The translations under genes were made by a program, and so were the position numbers. Below are positions 46,768 to 54,530 of a stretch of DNA of 64,000 nucleotides, in pieces. Positions within the stretch are counted from its first letter, which is position 1. Every line of letters starts with the position of its first letter. The notes beneath the pieces were generated by a model, which was given only the letters and a program-made list of their open reading frames with translations, was not told where the DNA came from and did no database searches. Origin of the DNA: Ruegeria sp. HKCCA6707 (GTDB lineage Bacteria > Pseudomonadota > Alphaproteobacteria > Rhodobacterales > Rhodobacteraceae); contig NZ_WQEG01000005.1 of NCBI RefSeq assembly GCF_013033515.1, positions 124,001 through 188,000 on the forward strand, written 5' to 3'.

Positions 46768-47735
46768 TGGAGTTCTTTGTCACCCTCGTACAGGTACTCG
46801 ATTCAACCATTCGCCTGGCCACGCCGCTGCTGCTGGCCTGTCTGGCGGGGCTTTATTCGGAACGCGCTGGCATTTTCGACATCGGGCTTGAAGGCAAGAT
46901 GTTGATGGCCGCATTCTTTTCCGCTGGTGTTGCCGCTGTGACCGGTTCGGTCTGGCTGGGCCTATTGGCCGGAATCGCGGCCTCATTGCTGTTGTCGGGC
47001 CTGCACGGATTGGCCTCGATCACGTTCCGGGGCAACCAATTGATCTCGGGCGTCGCGATCAACTTTCTGGCCTCAGGTCTGACTGTTCTGATCGCGCAGA
47101 GCTGGTTCCAACAAGGTGGACGCACGCCCTCGCTTTTTGGTGAAGGACGGTTCGAGCCTATTGAGTTTCCGTTTGCCGAAGCTCTGAGCGGTGTGCCAAT
47201 TTTGGGACCTATCTATGCCGAATTAATCTCCGGGCATTCGATCCTGGTCTATGTGGCCTTTCTGATGGTCCCGGCGACCTGGTGGATCCTTTATCGCACC
47301 CGCTTTGGCCTGCGTCTGCGTGCCGTGGGTGAAAACCCGGCCGCCGTCGATACGGCCGGTGTTTCGGTGGTTGGCTTGCGATTTGCAGCCGTTGCTATCT
47401 GCGGCATCCTTTGCGGCATTGCGGGCGCCTACCTTGCAACTGCGTTGCAGGCGGGCTTTGTGAAAGAAATGACCGCAGGTCGCGGCTTTATCGCCCTGGC
47501 CGCCCTGATCTTTGCCAAGTGGCGTCCCTGGCATGCCATGTGGGCCTGTCTGTTGTTCGGTTTGCTGCAAGCCATTGCACTCCGGTTCCAGAATATCGAT
47601 CTGGGTGGCGTGGTGATTCCGGTACAAGTCATGGACGCCCTACCCTATATCCTAACAGTGGTTATTCTGGCTGGTTTTGTCGGCAAAGCCATTCCACCGC
47701 GTGCAGGGGGCGAGCCCTACGTAAAAGAGCGGTAA
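46764..47735 (+). CDS. Nucleoside ABC importer permease 2
   Basis: A 323-residue permease with about eight helices, partner of the preceding one. It has LYSERAGIFDIGLEGKMLMAAFF near residue 30, RGNQLISGVAINFLASGLT, and the coupling block RTRFGLRLRAVGENPAAVDTAGVSV. Substrate is inferred from the BMP receptor: purine nucleosides or related compounds. The deoD phosphorylase elsewhere in this window could process imported nucleosides. A hairpin follows at 47748-47766. Confidence 0.92.
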   Translation: MMEFFVTLVQVLDSTIRLATPLLLACLAGLYSERAGIFDIGLEGKMLMAAFFSAGVAAVTGSVWLGLLAGIAASLLLSGLHGLASITFRGNQLISGVAINFLASGLTVLIAQSWFQQGGRTPSLFGEGRFEPIEFPFAEALSGVPILGPIYAELISGHSILVYVAFLMVPATWWILYRTRFGLRLRAVGENPAAVDTAGVSVVGLRFAAVAICGILCGIAGAYLATALQAGFVKEMTAGRGFIALAALIFAKWRPWHAMWACLLFGLLQAIALRFQNIDLGGVVIPVQVMDALPYILTVVILAGFVGKAIPPRAGGEPYVKER

Positions 47736-47747
47736 TGAGTCCAGTTT

Positions 47748-47766
47748 AGGACTGATCTTCAGTCCT
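47748..47766 (+). terminator. Candidate terminator of the nucleoside importer operon
   Basis: AGGACTG (47748-47754) pairs with CAGTCCT (47760-47766) around ATCTT, 13 bases past the permease stop. There is no T-run. A second hairpin (GCGGCA...TGCCGC, about 47780-47810) follows. Confidence 0.35.
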
Positions 47767-47889
47767 GTTCGCTGCAAAGCGGCATACAGAGTTGATTTTG
47801 TGTGCCGCAAGCGCTCTAAGGGGGCACAGACGTGCTTCGCCACAGTTTCGCAGCATTCGAAATGCCCTGCCTTTTGCTTCTGAATCGGA

Positions 47890-47911
47890 ACAGTCTGACA
47901 GGTCTGACTGT
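47890..47911. promoter_or_regulatory. Near-palindromic operator upstream of the TauE/SafE gene
   Basis: A 22-base near-palindrome with outer arms ACAGTC (47890-47895) and GACTGT (47906-47911) and inner GAC/GTC matches; 18 of 22 positions are symmetric. It lies about 85 bases upstream of the exporter gene in an otherwise empty 258-base gap. The regulator is not in the window. Confidence 0.35.
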
Positions 47912-47993
47912 CGCGCGCATCGTCTTTTAAGTTTGAAATCCGCAACGGTTTTGTCGCATTCCGCGACGGCACCAGTTCCCGTTAGAAGAAACC

Positions 47994-48911
47994 ATGCAAA
48001 TCTACCTTCCTATTGCCGAAGTCTCCGTAAATGCTTTCCTGTTGTTGGGCTTAGGCGGCATGGTCGGGATTTTATCGGGGATGTTCGGCGTCGGCGGTGG
48101 CTTTTTGATGACGCCGCTTTTGTTCTTTATCGGCATCCCTCCGGCAGTGGCGGTTGCGACCGAGGCGAACCAGATTGTTGCCTCGTCCTTCTCCGGCGTT
48201 CTGGCCCATTTCCGGCGACGAACTGTTGATTTGAAAATGGGAACCGTCCTGCTATTGGGCGGCCTGACCGGCGCGGCTTTGGGTGTTGTTGTCTTCAACT
48301 ACCTCAAAAGCCTGGGGCAGGTCGATTTGCTGGTGCGGCTTTGCTATGTCGTCTTCCTGGGCGTGATCGGCAGCCTGATGTTTGTCGAAAGCCTGAACGC
48401 CATCCGCAAGACGCGCAAAGGCGCAACGCCTGCCAAACGGCGTCAGCGCGGGTGGATCCATGCCCTGCCCTTCAAGATGCGGTTTCGGACCTCTGGTCTT
48501 TATATCTCGGTCATTCCGCCACTGGTCGTGGGTCTGCTGGTAGGTGTGCTTTCAGCCATCATGGGTGTTGGCGGTGGCTTTATCATGGTTCCCGCGATGA
48601 TCTATCTGCTGGGTATGCCAACTAAAGTCGTTGTGGGTACATCCCTGTTCCAGATCATCTTCGTCACAGCCTTTACAACAATGCTGCATGCCACCACCAA
48701 CTTTACAGTGGATGTGGTGCTGGCTGTGCTTTTGCTGGTTGGTGGCGTGATCGGTGCTCAAATCGGTACCGTGATCGGTGCCAAACTGCCCGCTGAACAG
48801 TTGCGGGTGATGCTGGCCGCTCTGGTTTTGGCTGTGTGCATCAAGCTGGGCCTAGACCTTCTTTTGCAACCGACCGAGCTCTATTCGCTCGGTACTGCAG
48901 GAGGGCACTAA
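47994..48911 (+). CDS. TauE/SafE family anion exporter
   Basis: A 305-residue membrane protein with about eight helices and the two-repeat TauE/SafE layout. Each half has a conserved Gly-rich start: GMVGILSGMFGVGGGFLMTPLL and GLLVGVLSAIMGVGGGFIMVPAM. The central cytoplasmic loop is basic (RKTRKGATPAKRRQRG). Family members export sulfite or organosulfonates and related anions; the substrate is not fixed by sequence. The next gene starts 2 bases after its stop and probably forms a functional pair with it. Confidence 0.88.
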   Translation: MQIYLPIAEVSVNAFLLLGLGGMVGILSGMFGVGGGFLMTPLLFFIGIPPAVAVATEANQIVASSFSGVLAHFRRRTVDLKMGTVLLLGGLTGAALGVVVFNYLKSLGQVDLLVRLCYVVFLGVIGSLMFVESLNAIRKTRKGATPAKRRQRGWIHALPFKMRFRTSGLYISVIPPLVVGLLVGVLSAIMGVGGGFIMVPAMIYLLGMPTKVVVGTSLFQIIFVTAFTTMLHATTNFTVDVVLAVLLLVGGVIGAQIGTVIGAKLPAEQLRVMLAALVLAVCIKLGLDLLLQPTELYSLGTAGGH

Positions 48912-48913
48912 GC

Positions 48914-49678
48914 ATGTATCGTCTCATCGCCGCCCTATGCCTGTTCTGCTTGCCCGCAGCCGCCGCCCAAGAAGAGGTTGTGCTGGGTCTGAGCCAAGAC
49001 CGCGTGTCCATCACTGCGGACTTCGACGGATCTGAAATCCTGATTTTCGGCGCTGTCAAACGCGAAGCGCCGATCCCCGAAGGGCCGCCACTTGAAGTTG
49101 TGGTCACTGTCGCCGGCCCGTCCGAGCCTGTTATCGTGCGCCGGAAAGAACGGAAGTTCGGTATCTGGGTCAATGCCGACAGTATCGAAGTTGATTCAGC
49201 GCCCAGCTTTTATGCTGTTGCAACCTCAGCCCCGTTTCACGACTCGCTGACCAACACCGAAGACTTGCGATACAAAATCTCAGTTGAACGTGCCATCCGT
49301 TCCGTTGGTGCCGACATGAATGTGGAAGGTGCTCAGGATTTCGCAGCTGCTGTTATCCGAATTCGCGAGAACGAAGGGCTTTATTCCATCCTTGAAGACA
49401 CCGTTGCTGTTGACGAACAAACCTTGTTTCGAACGTCAATTCAAATGCCCGCCGACTTGACCGAAGGCGACTATGCGGCGCGTATTTTCCTGACTCGCGG
49501 TGGCAAAGTCGTATCGACGTTTGAAACCTCGATCGACGTCCGCAAAGTGGGTTTGGAGCGCTTCTTATACAACATGTCACGCCAGCAACCCATCTGGTAC
49601 GGGCTTATGTCCCTGGTGATCGCGATCGCCGCTGGTTGGGGTGCATCGACCGTGTTCCGCCTGCTGCGCGAAAACTGA
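48914..49678 (+). CDS. TIGR02186-type membrane-anchored periplasmic protein
   Basis: A 254-residue protein with an N-terminal signal (MYRLIAALCLFCLPAAAAQ) and one C-terminal membrane helix (about 228-247) before a short basic tail. The long periplasmic part is beta-rich: VVLGLSQDRVSITADFDGSEILIFGA, then VVRRKERKFGIWVN, then DFAAAVIRIRENEGLY. This matches an alphaproteobacterial family of unknown function, usually found right after a TauE/SafE gene, as here. I infer it is an accessory subunit of that exporter. Confidence 0.83.
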   Translation: MYRLIAALCLFCLPAAAAQEEVVLGLSQDRVSITADFDGSEILIFGAVKREAPIPEGPPLEVVVTVAGPSEPVIVRRKERKFGIWVNADSIEVDSAPSFYAVATSAPFHDSLTNTEDLRYKISVERAIRSVGADMNVEGAQDFAAAVIRIRENEGLYSILEDTVAVDEQTLFRTSIQMPADLTEGDYAARIFLTRGGKVVSTFETSIDVRKVGLERFLYNMSRQQPIWYGLMSLVIAIAAGWGASTVFRLLREN

Positions 49679-49706
49679 CCAAGGTTTTCGCGCGCGCGCG
49701 TTGGCG

Positions 49707-51239
49707 TTAAAGCTCCTCGGCTTCCAACGTAAGCGAAGCCGCTGGAACCTTGCGCAGGTCGTCCACACGCAACGGGTGCGTCGGCTTGGACAGCCGGTTA
49801 CGCACAACCCAGATCAACCTGTCCTGCGCGCGCGTGATGGCTACATAGGCCAATCGCTTCCACAAAGGCTGCCCGGCCTCAGACCGCCCCATGCGCGCCG
49901 CTGCATAGATATCGGGCGCGAACACCTGAACCGTATCCCATTGGGAGCCCTGCGCTTTGTGGATCGTCACCGCCGCCCCGTGCAGAAAAGTTGCGCCCAT
50001 GCGAGCGGCATAGGGAATAAAGGGCTCTTCCTCATCCGGTTTTTCGATCTGGACAATAGACGCCGCGCTAACCTGTGGGTCTTCTGCCCCCATGACATGC
50101 AGCCGCGAAAACCCTGGCTTGCGACCGGGGCCCAGATAGATGACCTGAGCTCCTTTGATCAGCCCGCGCGCTTCTAGATCCAACCGTTTCTTGCGGTGCT
50201 TCAACGGCAACTCGATCCCGTCGCAAATCAGCGGTTCACCTTCCAATAGCTCGGTTTCAGGCGCACCGTGGACGTGACGAAACGCCTGGATCAGACGAAT
50301 ACGTGTTGCATTGCGCCAGACCAGAACCGGGCTACGGGCCATCAAGTCAACTTCGACCCGCTGACCCCAGACAACACGGTCATCCTTGCGGGCCGTGTCT
50401 TCGACCAAGCGCTCGAATTCCTCGAACCCCATTGCCGGGTCAGCCAAAGCGTGGGCCAAATCCAGAATCGGGTTGTCAGCAGTTTGACGATGCACCCGGT
50501 GTAGTGTCAGCTTACGCGGCTCGGGCAAACCCTCGAATACCATAGAGCCGGATTGATTAACCGGTGCCAACTGCGCTGGATCCCCGAACAACAAGAGCGT
50601 TGGAAAGATCTCTTTCAGATCTTCGAATTGGCGATCGTCCAGCATGGAAGCTTCGTCGACAAAGCCGATATCCAACGGCTCTTCGCGGCGTTTCCAGCCG
50701 GTGATGAAATCCGAACCACGCAGCCCGGCTGCCGCCAAAGCGCCTGGGATGGACTTGTTATTTGCGTAAAACGCCTCTGCCCGGTTCAAAGCTTCGTCGG
50801 TCAAACCCTCGATCTCGGGACGTTCTTCGTTACCCGCCAGCCATTCGGCAATACGCTCATATTCGGGGTCGTAGACTGGTGTGTACAAAATGCGGTGGAT
50901 GGTTGTCGCGGGCACACCGCGTAGACGCAAAACACTGGCGGCTTTGTTGGTCGGTGCCAGAATAGCCAAGCTGCGTTTGTCGCGAGATTTCCGGCTTTCG
51001 AAGTCGCCCGATACCAGATTGACACCGGTTTCAGCCAATGCCTTGTAAAGCTCGGCCAGTAGTAGTGTTTTACCAGACCCCGCCTTGCCAATCACGGCCA
51101 TCACGCCGGATTTCCCAGCCCCTGGCAGCTTGAGCAGCGCGTCATCTTCCAGATCCACACCCGCACTTCGCAGCATTTCTGCAATGCTGTCATAGGCGGC
51201 GGCCTGGTCTTCGGAAAAGGTAACCTGGGGCAAGGACAT
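49707..51239 (-). CDS. RecD-like superfamily 1 DNA helicase
   Basis: A 510-residue ATP-dependent helicase of the RecD/Pif1-like (AAA_30 with UvrD_C_2) group. Motif I is VIGKAGSGKTLLLAEL, Ia is LAPTNKAASVLRL, II is GFVDEASML, III is LLLFGDPAQLAPV, IV region HRVHRQ, V is TIHKAQGSQWDTVQVF and VI is VAITRAQDRLIWV. RecBC partners are not nearby, so it works alone, presumably in repair or replication restart. It lies 25 bases downstream of luxI on the same strand, so quorum-sensing transcription may read into it. Confidence 0.88.
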   Translation of the reverse strand: MSLPQVTFSEDQAAAYDSIAEMLRSAGVDLEDDALLKLPGAGKSGVMAVIGKAGSGKTLLLAELYKALAETGVNLVSGDFESRKSRDKRSLAILAPTNKAASVLRLRGVPATTIHRILYTPVYDPEYERIAEWLAGNEERPEIEGLTDEALNRAEAFYANNKSIPGALAAAGLRGSDFITGWKRREEPLDIGFVDEASMLDDRQFEDLKEIFPTLLLFGDPAQLAPVNQSGSMVFEGLPEPRKLTLHRVHRQTADNPILDLAHALADPAMGFEEFERLVEDTARKDDRVVWGQRVEVDLMARSPVLVWRNATRIRLIQAFRHVHGAPETELLEGEPLICDGIELPLKHRKKRLDLEARGLIKGAQVIYLGPGRKPGFSRLHVMGAEDPQVSAASIVQIEKPDEEEPFIPYAARMGATFLHGAAVTIHKAQGSQWDTVQVFAPDIYAAARMGRSEAGQPLWKRLAYVAITRAQDRLIWVVRNRLSKPTHPLRVDDLRKVPAASLTLEAEEL

Positions 51240-51264
51240 GGCGCGACCCTACAGGGCCGCACCG

Positions 51265-51939
51265 CTATCGACCAGATGCCGATTTCGCTTTTCTGTGCCT
51301 TCTGGCAGACAAGGCGAACCGGTGTTGATTTGCTGCCCCAAAGGCGGTCTTGAACCACAGGCGCGACAGCTCACGCGGGATACCCGCTCGGGCAGCGACG
51401 CGATTGCAGTCTTCGGCGGAATAAGGCCACAAACCAACCGAGATCTGATCACGACCCGCCCCTTGCGAACCCAACACAACGGGAGACGATCCGATCATGC
51501 GGTAAATCCGGATCATACGCGCATCAAAGACACCTGCAATATGGGTCAACCCAAACCCTTCCATGATCTCACCACCGCTTAGCATTATGGCCCCAGCCGT
51601 GTGCGGATTGGCAGTGCGCGACAGGCAAAAGCGAGTGACCTCCCAAATCAGCGGGCTGCGAATCGGGCTGCCTCCGGTCAGGTGGCCAAAGACCTCATTT
51701 ACCATGACGGGCCCGGTTGTCGGCAGAACCCGCATCGACCCGCCATGCGAGCCATCCGGCTCTTCCCAAATCACATAAAGCGGGTTCAGATCATCATATT
51801 GATCCCGTTCTTCCCCTTTTTCATTGACCGAAACGTCCCACCCTAGGCGGGTCTTGAACTGATCGGCACGGTCGCGAAACATCCCCTCAGCCAGCACCGG
51901 ATATTTGTGCAATTCATCTGCATATACATAACGCAGCAT
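51265..51939 (-). CDS. LuxI-family N-acyl-homoserine lactone synthase
   Basis: Makes an acyl-homoserine lactone signal from S-adenosylmethionine and acyl-ACP. The 224-residue protein has the invariant LuxI residues: R24, F28 and W34; E44, D46 and D49 (one position later than in LuxI); R70 in GSMRVLP; and E100 and R103 in WEVTRF. Acyl chain length cannot be read from sequence. The start has GGGGAATACGTC before the ATG. It is 83 bases downstream of luxR on the same strand, with a 12-base palindrome in the gap. Confidence 0.93.
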   Translation of the reverse strand: MLRYVYADELHKYPVLAEGMFRDRADQFKTRLGWDVSVNEKGEERDQYDDLNPLYVIWEEPDGSHGGSMRVLPTTGPVMVNEVFGHLTGGSPIRSPLIWEVTRFCLSRTANPHTAGAIMLSGGEIMEGFGLTHIAGVFDARMIRIYRMIGSSPVVLGSQGAGRDQISVGLWPYSAEDCNRVAARAGIPRELSRLWFKTAFGAANQHRFALSARRHRKAKSASGR

Positions 51940-51990
51940 GACGTATTCCCCTTGTCGTCCATGTCTGGAACAAAAGGAGTACGTAAGCTT

Positions 51991-52002
51991 GGTTAATTAA
52001 CC
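51991..52002. promoter_or_regulatory. Palindrome upstream of luxI
   Basis: GGTTAATTAACC, a perfect 12-base palindrome, 52 bases upstream of the luxI start. It is placed like a regulator site at the luxI promoter. It does not match the classical lux box (ACCTGT-type arms). Similar TTAAC elements (GTTAAC twice) occur at about 52918-52935 upstream of the small ORF preceding luxR. Confidence 0.35.
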
Positions 52003-52022
52003 ATTTGGGCACCGTTCGGTGG

Positions 52023-52742
52023 TTAAACGACTATTAAACCTCTGGTCAGCGCGGTGGCGATCGCATGGGTCGTATTCTGCGCGCCCAGCTTTGATCGTGC
52101 GCTTTCGATATAAGCGCGCAGAGTATGTTCTGAGATTGAAAGCGAATGCGCGACCTGTGCCCGGCTGTATCCAAGCGCCAGCAAAGTCATCGCATCGATT
52201 TCGCGCGGAGACAGGTTGCGCGGTGTATCTGGCTGCCGCTCTCGGGCAAATTCCAAGGCCTTACGGTTGATGAAATGGGCAATCAGGATCAGATCGCAGC
52301 GATAATCACTGATAAAGCTCTCCCATTCCTCATCGCTGCAACTGTGATTAACGGTGAAAAGGGCAAATTGCCCATTAGGTCCGCGCAATGGGACGGAATA
52401 GCCTTGATTACCAACACCATGTTCGCGCGCATCCTGCAAAAACGCCTTTGCGGCCTTGCCTGACCAATCCAACTGTTTCCAGTCGACCGGGTGAAATCGT
52501 TGAAAACATCCCAGAATGACCGGATCGATACGGTGATAGTTGCGGGCTCTGTAGCGATCACCCCAAGCCTCGGAGTAGGTGAAAAACCCATATTGGTCAC
52601 CAGCCCCATCAACCCAGTGATAGATAATATGGTCAAGCTTAAGATTGTCCCGCAGGCGGATCGACGCTTCGGTAAGCTCTTCAAGCGTGCTGGTGTTTTC
52701 CAAATCCTCTGGGATCTGGCTCAAGTCGAATTTTCTTCCCAT
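52023..52742 (-). CDS. LuxR-family quorum-sensing regulator
   Basis: A 239-residue AHL-responsive transcription factor. The N-terminal autoinducer domain (about 15-165) has the conserved aromatic/acidic pocket: YHWVDG, RARNYHRIDPVI (Y and D of the lactone site) and FHPVDW, then GVGNQGYSVPLRG. The C-terminal GerE-type HTH (about 175-235) reads LSPREIDAMTLLALGYSRAQVAHSLSISEHTLRAYIESARSKL. It is overlapped at its 5' end by a small ORF and followed by luxI, so it presumably responds to that enzyme's product. Confidence 0.93.
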   Translation of the reverse strand: MGRKFDLSQIPEDLENTSTLEELTEASIRLRDNLKLDHIIYHWVDGAGDQYGFFTYSEAWGDRYRARNYHRIDPVILGCFQRFHPVDWKQLDWSGKAAKAFLQDAREHGVGNQGYSVPLRGPNGQFALFTVNHSCSDEEWESFISDYRCDLILIAHFINRKALEFARERQPDTPRNLSPREIDAMTLLALGYSRAQVAHSLSISEHTLRAYIESARSKLGAQNTTHAIATALTRGLIVV

Positions 52743-52899
52743 TCGTGGGCGTCCGCGCCTCTTCCTGCATGGACGATATCTCGGCCGCAGCGATCAGCCG
52801 TGTATCATTCAGCTGTTCGGCAAGCGCGGTCATACCATTTGCCACCGCAAAGGCGTTGAGATCCGACAACACGTCCAATATCCACTCATTCTGCGCCAT
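52681..52899 (-). CDS. Small conserved-looking protein overlapping luxR
   Basis: A 72-residue protein starting MAQNEWILDVLSDLNAFAVA, predicted to be helical and acidic in its first half (GMTALAEQLNDTRLIAAAEISSMQ), with a charged, Pro-rich tail. GGGGACACC precedes the ATG; a TTG one codon earlier is less likely. Its last 62 bases overlap the luxR start region in another frame, implying translational coupling. I recall similar small proteins upstream of roseobacter luxR genes, but cannot name a family or function. Confidence 0.65.
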   Translation of the reverse strand: MAQNEWILDVLSDLNAFAVANGMTALAEQLNDTRLIAAAEISSMQEEARTPTNGKKIRLEPDPRGFGKHQHA

Positions 52900-53050
52900 C
52901 AAGGTGTCCCCGAAATAGTTAACGAAGGGTTAACACAACCATAACATGTATGAGTTAATTCGGCATATTCACTGCTTTCTACTCCCCAAAAATAGTGGGT
53001 CATCAAAAAACAAGCCGTTGAAATCGCATCTATCGTGAAAACTGTTGACC

Positions 53051-53083
53051 GGCCCGCCGCGACAGTCCTCGTCGCGGCGGGCC
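53051..53083 (-). terminator. Terminator of ccr
   Basis: A perfect 13-bp stem, 53051-53063 with 53071-53083 (arm GGCCCGCCGCGAC), loop of 7 bases. It lies 19-51 bases past the ccr stop. On the minus strand the hairpin is followed by GGTCAACAGTTTTC. It separates ccr from the quorum-sensing genes downstream. Confidence 0.7.
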
Positions 53084-53101
53084 CAAGGCATGGCACACGC
53101 G

Positions 53102-54394
53102 CTACCCGCGGCCTCCGGCAGCCAGAACTTCTTCCAGCGTGCGCATTCCGGTTTGTGGCGCTTGCACCAAAACCGACATATTGCCCGGCTTATGCTCGTT
53201 CCGCATCATCTTCATATGCGCCTCGGGCAAGTCCTTCCAGGTGAAGACCTCGGACATACACGGATCCAAACGGCGCTCTACCATCAGTTGGTTTGCCGCC
53301 GAAGCCTGTTTCAGATGGGCAAAATGCGAACCTTGCAGGCGCTTTTGGTGCATCCACATATAACGCACGTCAAAGGTCAGATTATAACCCGTGGTGCCGG
53401 CGCAGATCACAACCATGCCTCCCTTTTTCACCACGAATGTGGAAACCGGAAAAGTGCTCTCACCGGGGTGTTCGAACACCATGTCGACATTCACGCCTTT
53501 ACCGGTAATGTCCCAGATCGCCTTGCCGAACTTGCGGGCTTCTTTGAACCATTCGGCATATTCGGGGGTGTTCACCGTCGGCAGTTGCCCCCAACAATTG
53601 AAATCCTTGCGGTTCAGAACACCCTTGGCGCCCAGATCCATCACAAAGTCACGTTTGCTTTCGTCCGAGATCACACCAATGGCATTTGCACCCGCAGTAT
53701 TGATCAACTGGATCGCGTAAGAGCCCAAACCACCCGAAGCGCCCCAGACCAGAACGTTTTGGCCGGGTTTCAGATCATGCGGCTCGTGCCCGAACAGCAT
53801 CCGATAGGCCGTCGCAAGCGTCAGAGTGTAACAGGCGCTCTCTTCCCAGGTCAGGTGTTTGGGACGTGGCATAAGCTGCTGGGCCTGCACATTGGTAAAC
53901 TGTGCAAACGAGCCGTCCGGCGTCTCGTACCCCCAGATCCGCTGGCTCGGGGAATACATCGGGTCACCGCCGTTGCAGTATTCGTCATCGCCGTCGTCCT
54001 GGTTGCAATGGATCACAACCTCATCGCCCACTTTCCAGCGTTTGACCTTGTCGCCAACTGCCCAGACGATACCCGATGCGTCAGAACCCGCGATGTGAAA
54101 CGGCTGACCGTGGCCGTCAAAGGGGCTGATCGGTGTGCCCAGAGACGCCCATACGCCGTTGTAATTGACACCCGCCGCCATCACCAGAACCAGCACCTCA
54201 TGACTGTCCAGCTGCGGGACATCCACGACCTCAAGCTGCATCGCCGTGTCAGGATTGCCATGGCGCTCACGCCGAATGGCCCATGCATACATTTGTTTGG
54301 GCACATATCCCATCGGGGGGATTTCACCCATCTCATAGAGGTCTTTTTCCGGCGCCTCGTACGACGCGATGCCGCTGTCGATGTCCAAAGCCAT
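53102..54394 (-). CDS. ccr: Crotonyl-CoA carboxylase/reductase
   Basis: Reductively carboxylates crotonyl-CoA to (2S)-ethylmalonyl-CoA with NADPH and CO2, the key step of the ethylmalonyl-CoA pathway for acetyl-CoA assimilation. The 430-residue medium-chain dehydrogenase has GVNYNGVWASLG (substrate side, with the CO2-contacting Asn), the nucleotide loop VLVWGASGGLGSYAIQL, MVFEHPGESTFPVS and a CSGF-type segment replaced by VVICAGTTGYNLTFD. N-terminal MALDIDSGIASYEAPEKDLYE and length are typical. AAGGAGG lies before the ATG. Ecm, the next pathway enzyme, is encoded nearby on the other strand. Confidence 0.96.
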   Translation of the reverse strand: MALDIDSGIASYEAPEKDLYEMGEIPPMGYVPKQMYAWAIRRERHGNPDTAMQLEVVDVPQLDSHEVLVLVMAAGVNYNGVWASLGTPISPFDGHGQPFHIAGSDASGIVWAVGDKVKRWKVGDEVVIHCNQDDGDDEYCNGGDPMYSPSQRIWGYETPDGSFAQFTNVQAQQLMPRPKHLTWEESACYTLTLATAYRMLFGHEPHDLKPGQNVLVWGASGGLGSYAIQLINTAGANAIGVISDESKRDFVMDLGAKGVLNRKDFNCWGQLPTVNTPEYAEWFKEARKFGKAIWDITGKGVNVDMVFEHPGESTFPVSTFVVKKGGMVVICAGTTGYNLTFDVRYMWMHQKRLQGSHFAHLKQASAANQLMVERRLDPCMSEVFTWKDLPEAHMKMMRNEHKPGNMSVLVQAPQTGMRTLEEVLAAGGRG

Positions 54395-54474
54395 GCTGGC
54401 CTCCTTACATTTTCATCTATTGCCGCGATGCAGAATCGCGCCTTGTGAGACTGGAATATGGATCACAAAGTAAT

Positions 54475-54497
54475 TTTGCAACCTTTTTTGCTGTCAA
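54475..54497 (-). promoter_or_regulatory. ccr promoter with paired TTTGCAAA-like sites
   Basis: Reading the minus strand there is a -35 box TTGACA (54497-54492), then 17 bases, then ATTACT as a weak -10. Within the spacer and overlapping the -35 are two half-sites, TTTGCAAC (54475-54482) and TTTGCTGT (54487-54494), four bases apart. This resembles the TTTGCAAA-N4-TTTGCAAA motif that I recall for short-chain fatty acyl-CoA regulators (PccR/ScfR, RamB relatives). The location would suit repression or remodelling of the promoter. Confidence 0.45.
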
Positions 54498-54530
54498 TTT
54501 GAAATTTTATAACCCTGCGACCGCAGAAAT

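Noticed and set aside
53045-54448. 467-residue plus-strand open frame opposite ccr
   Set aside because: Composition is Arg/His/Gln-rich shadow coding and it has no domain; ccr accounts for the sequence.
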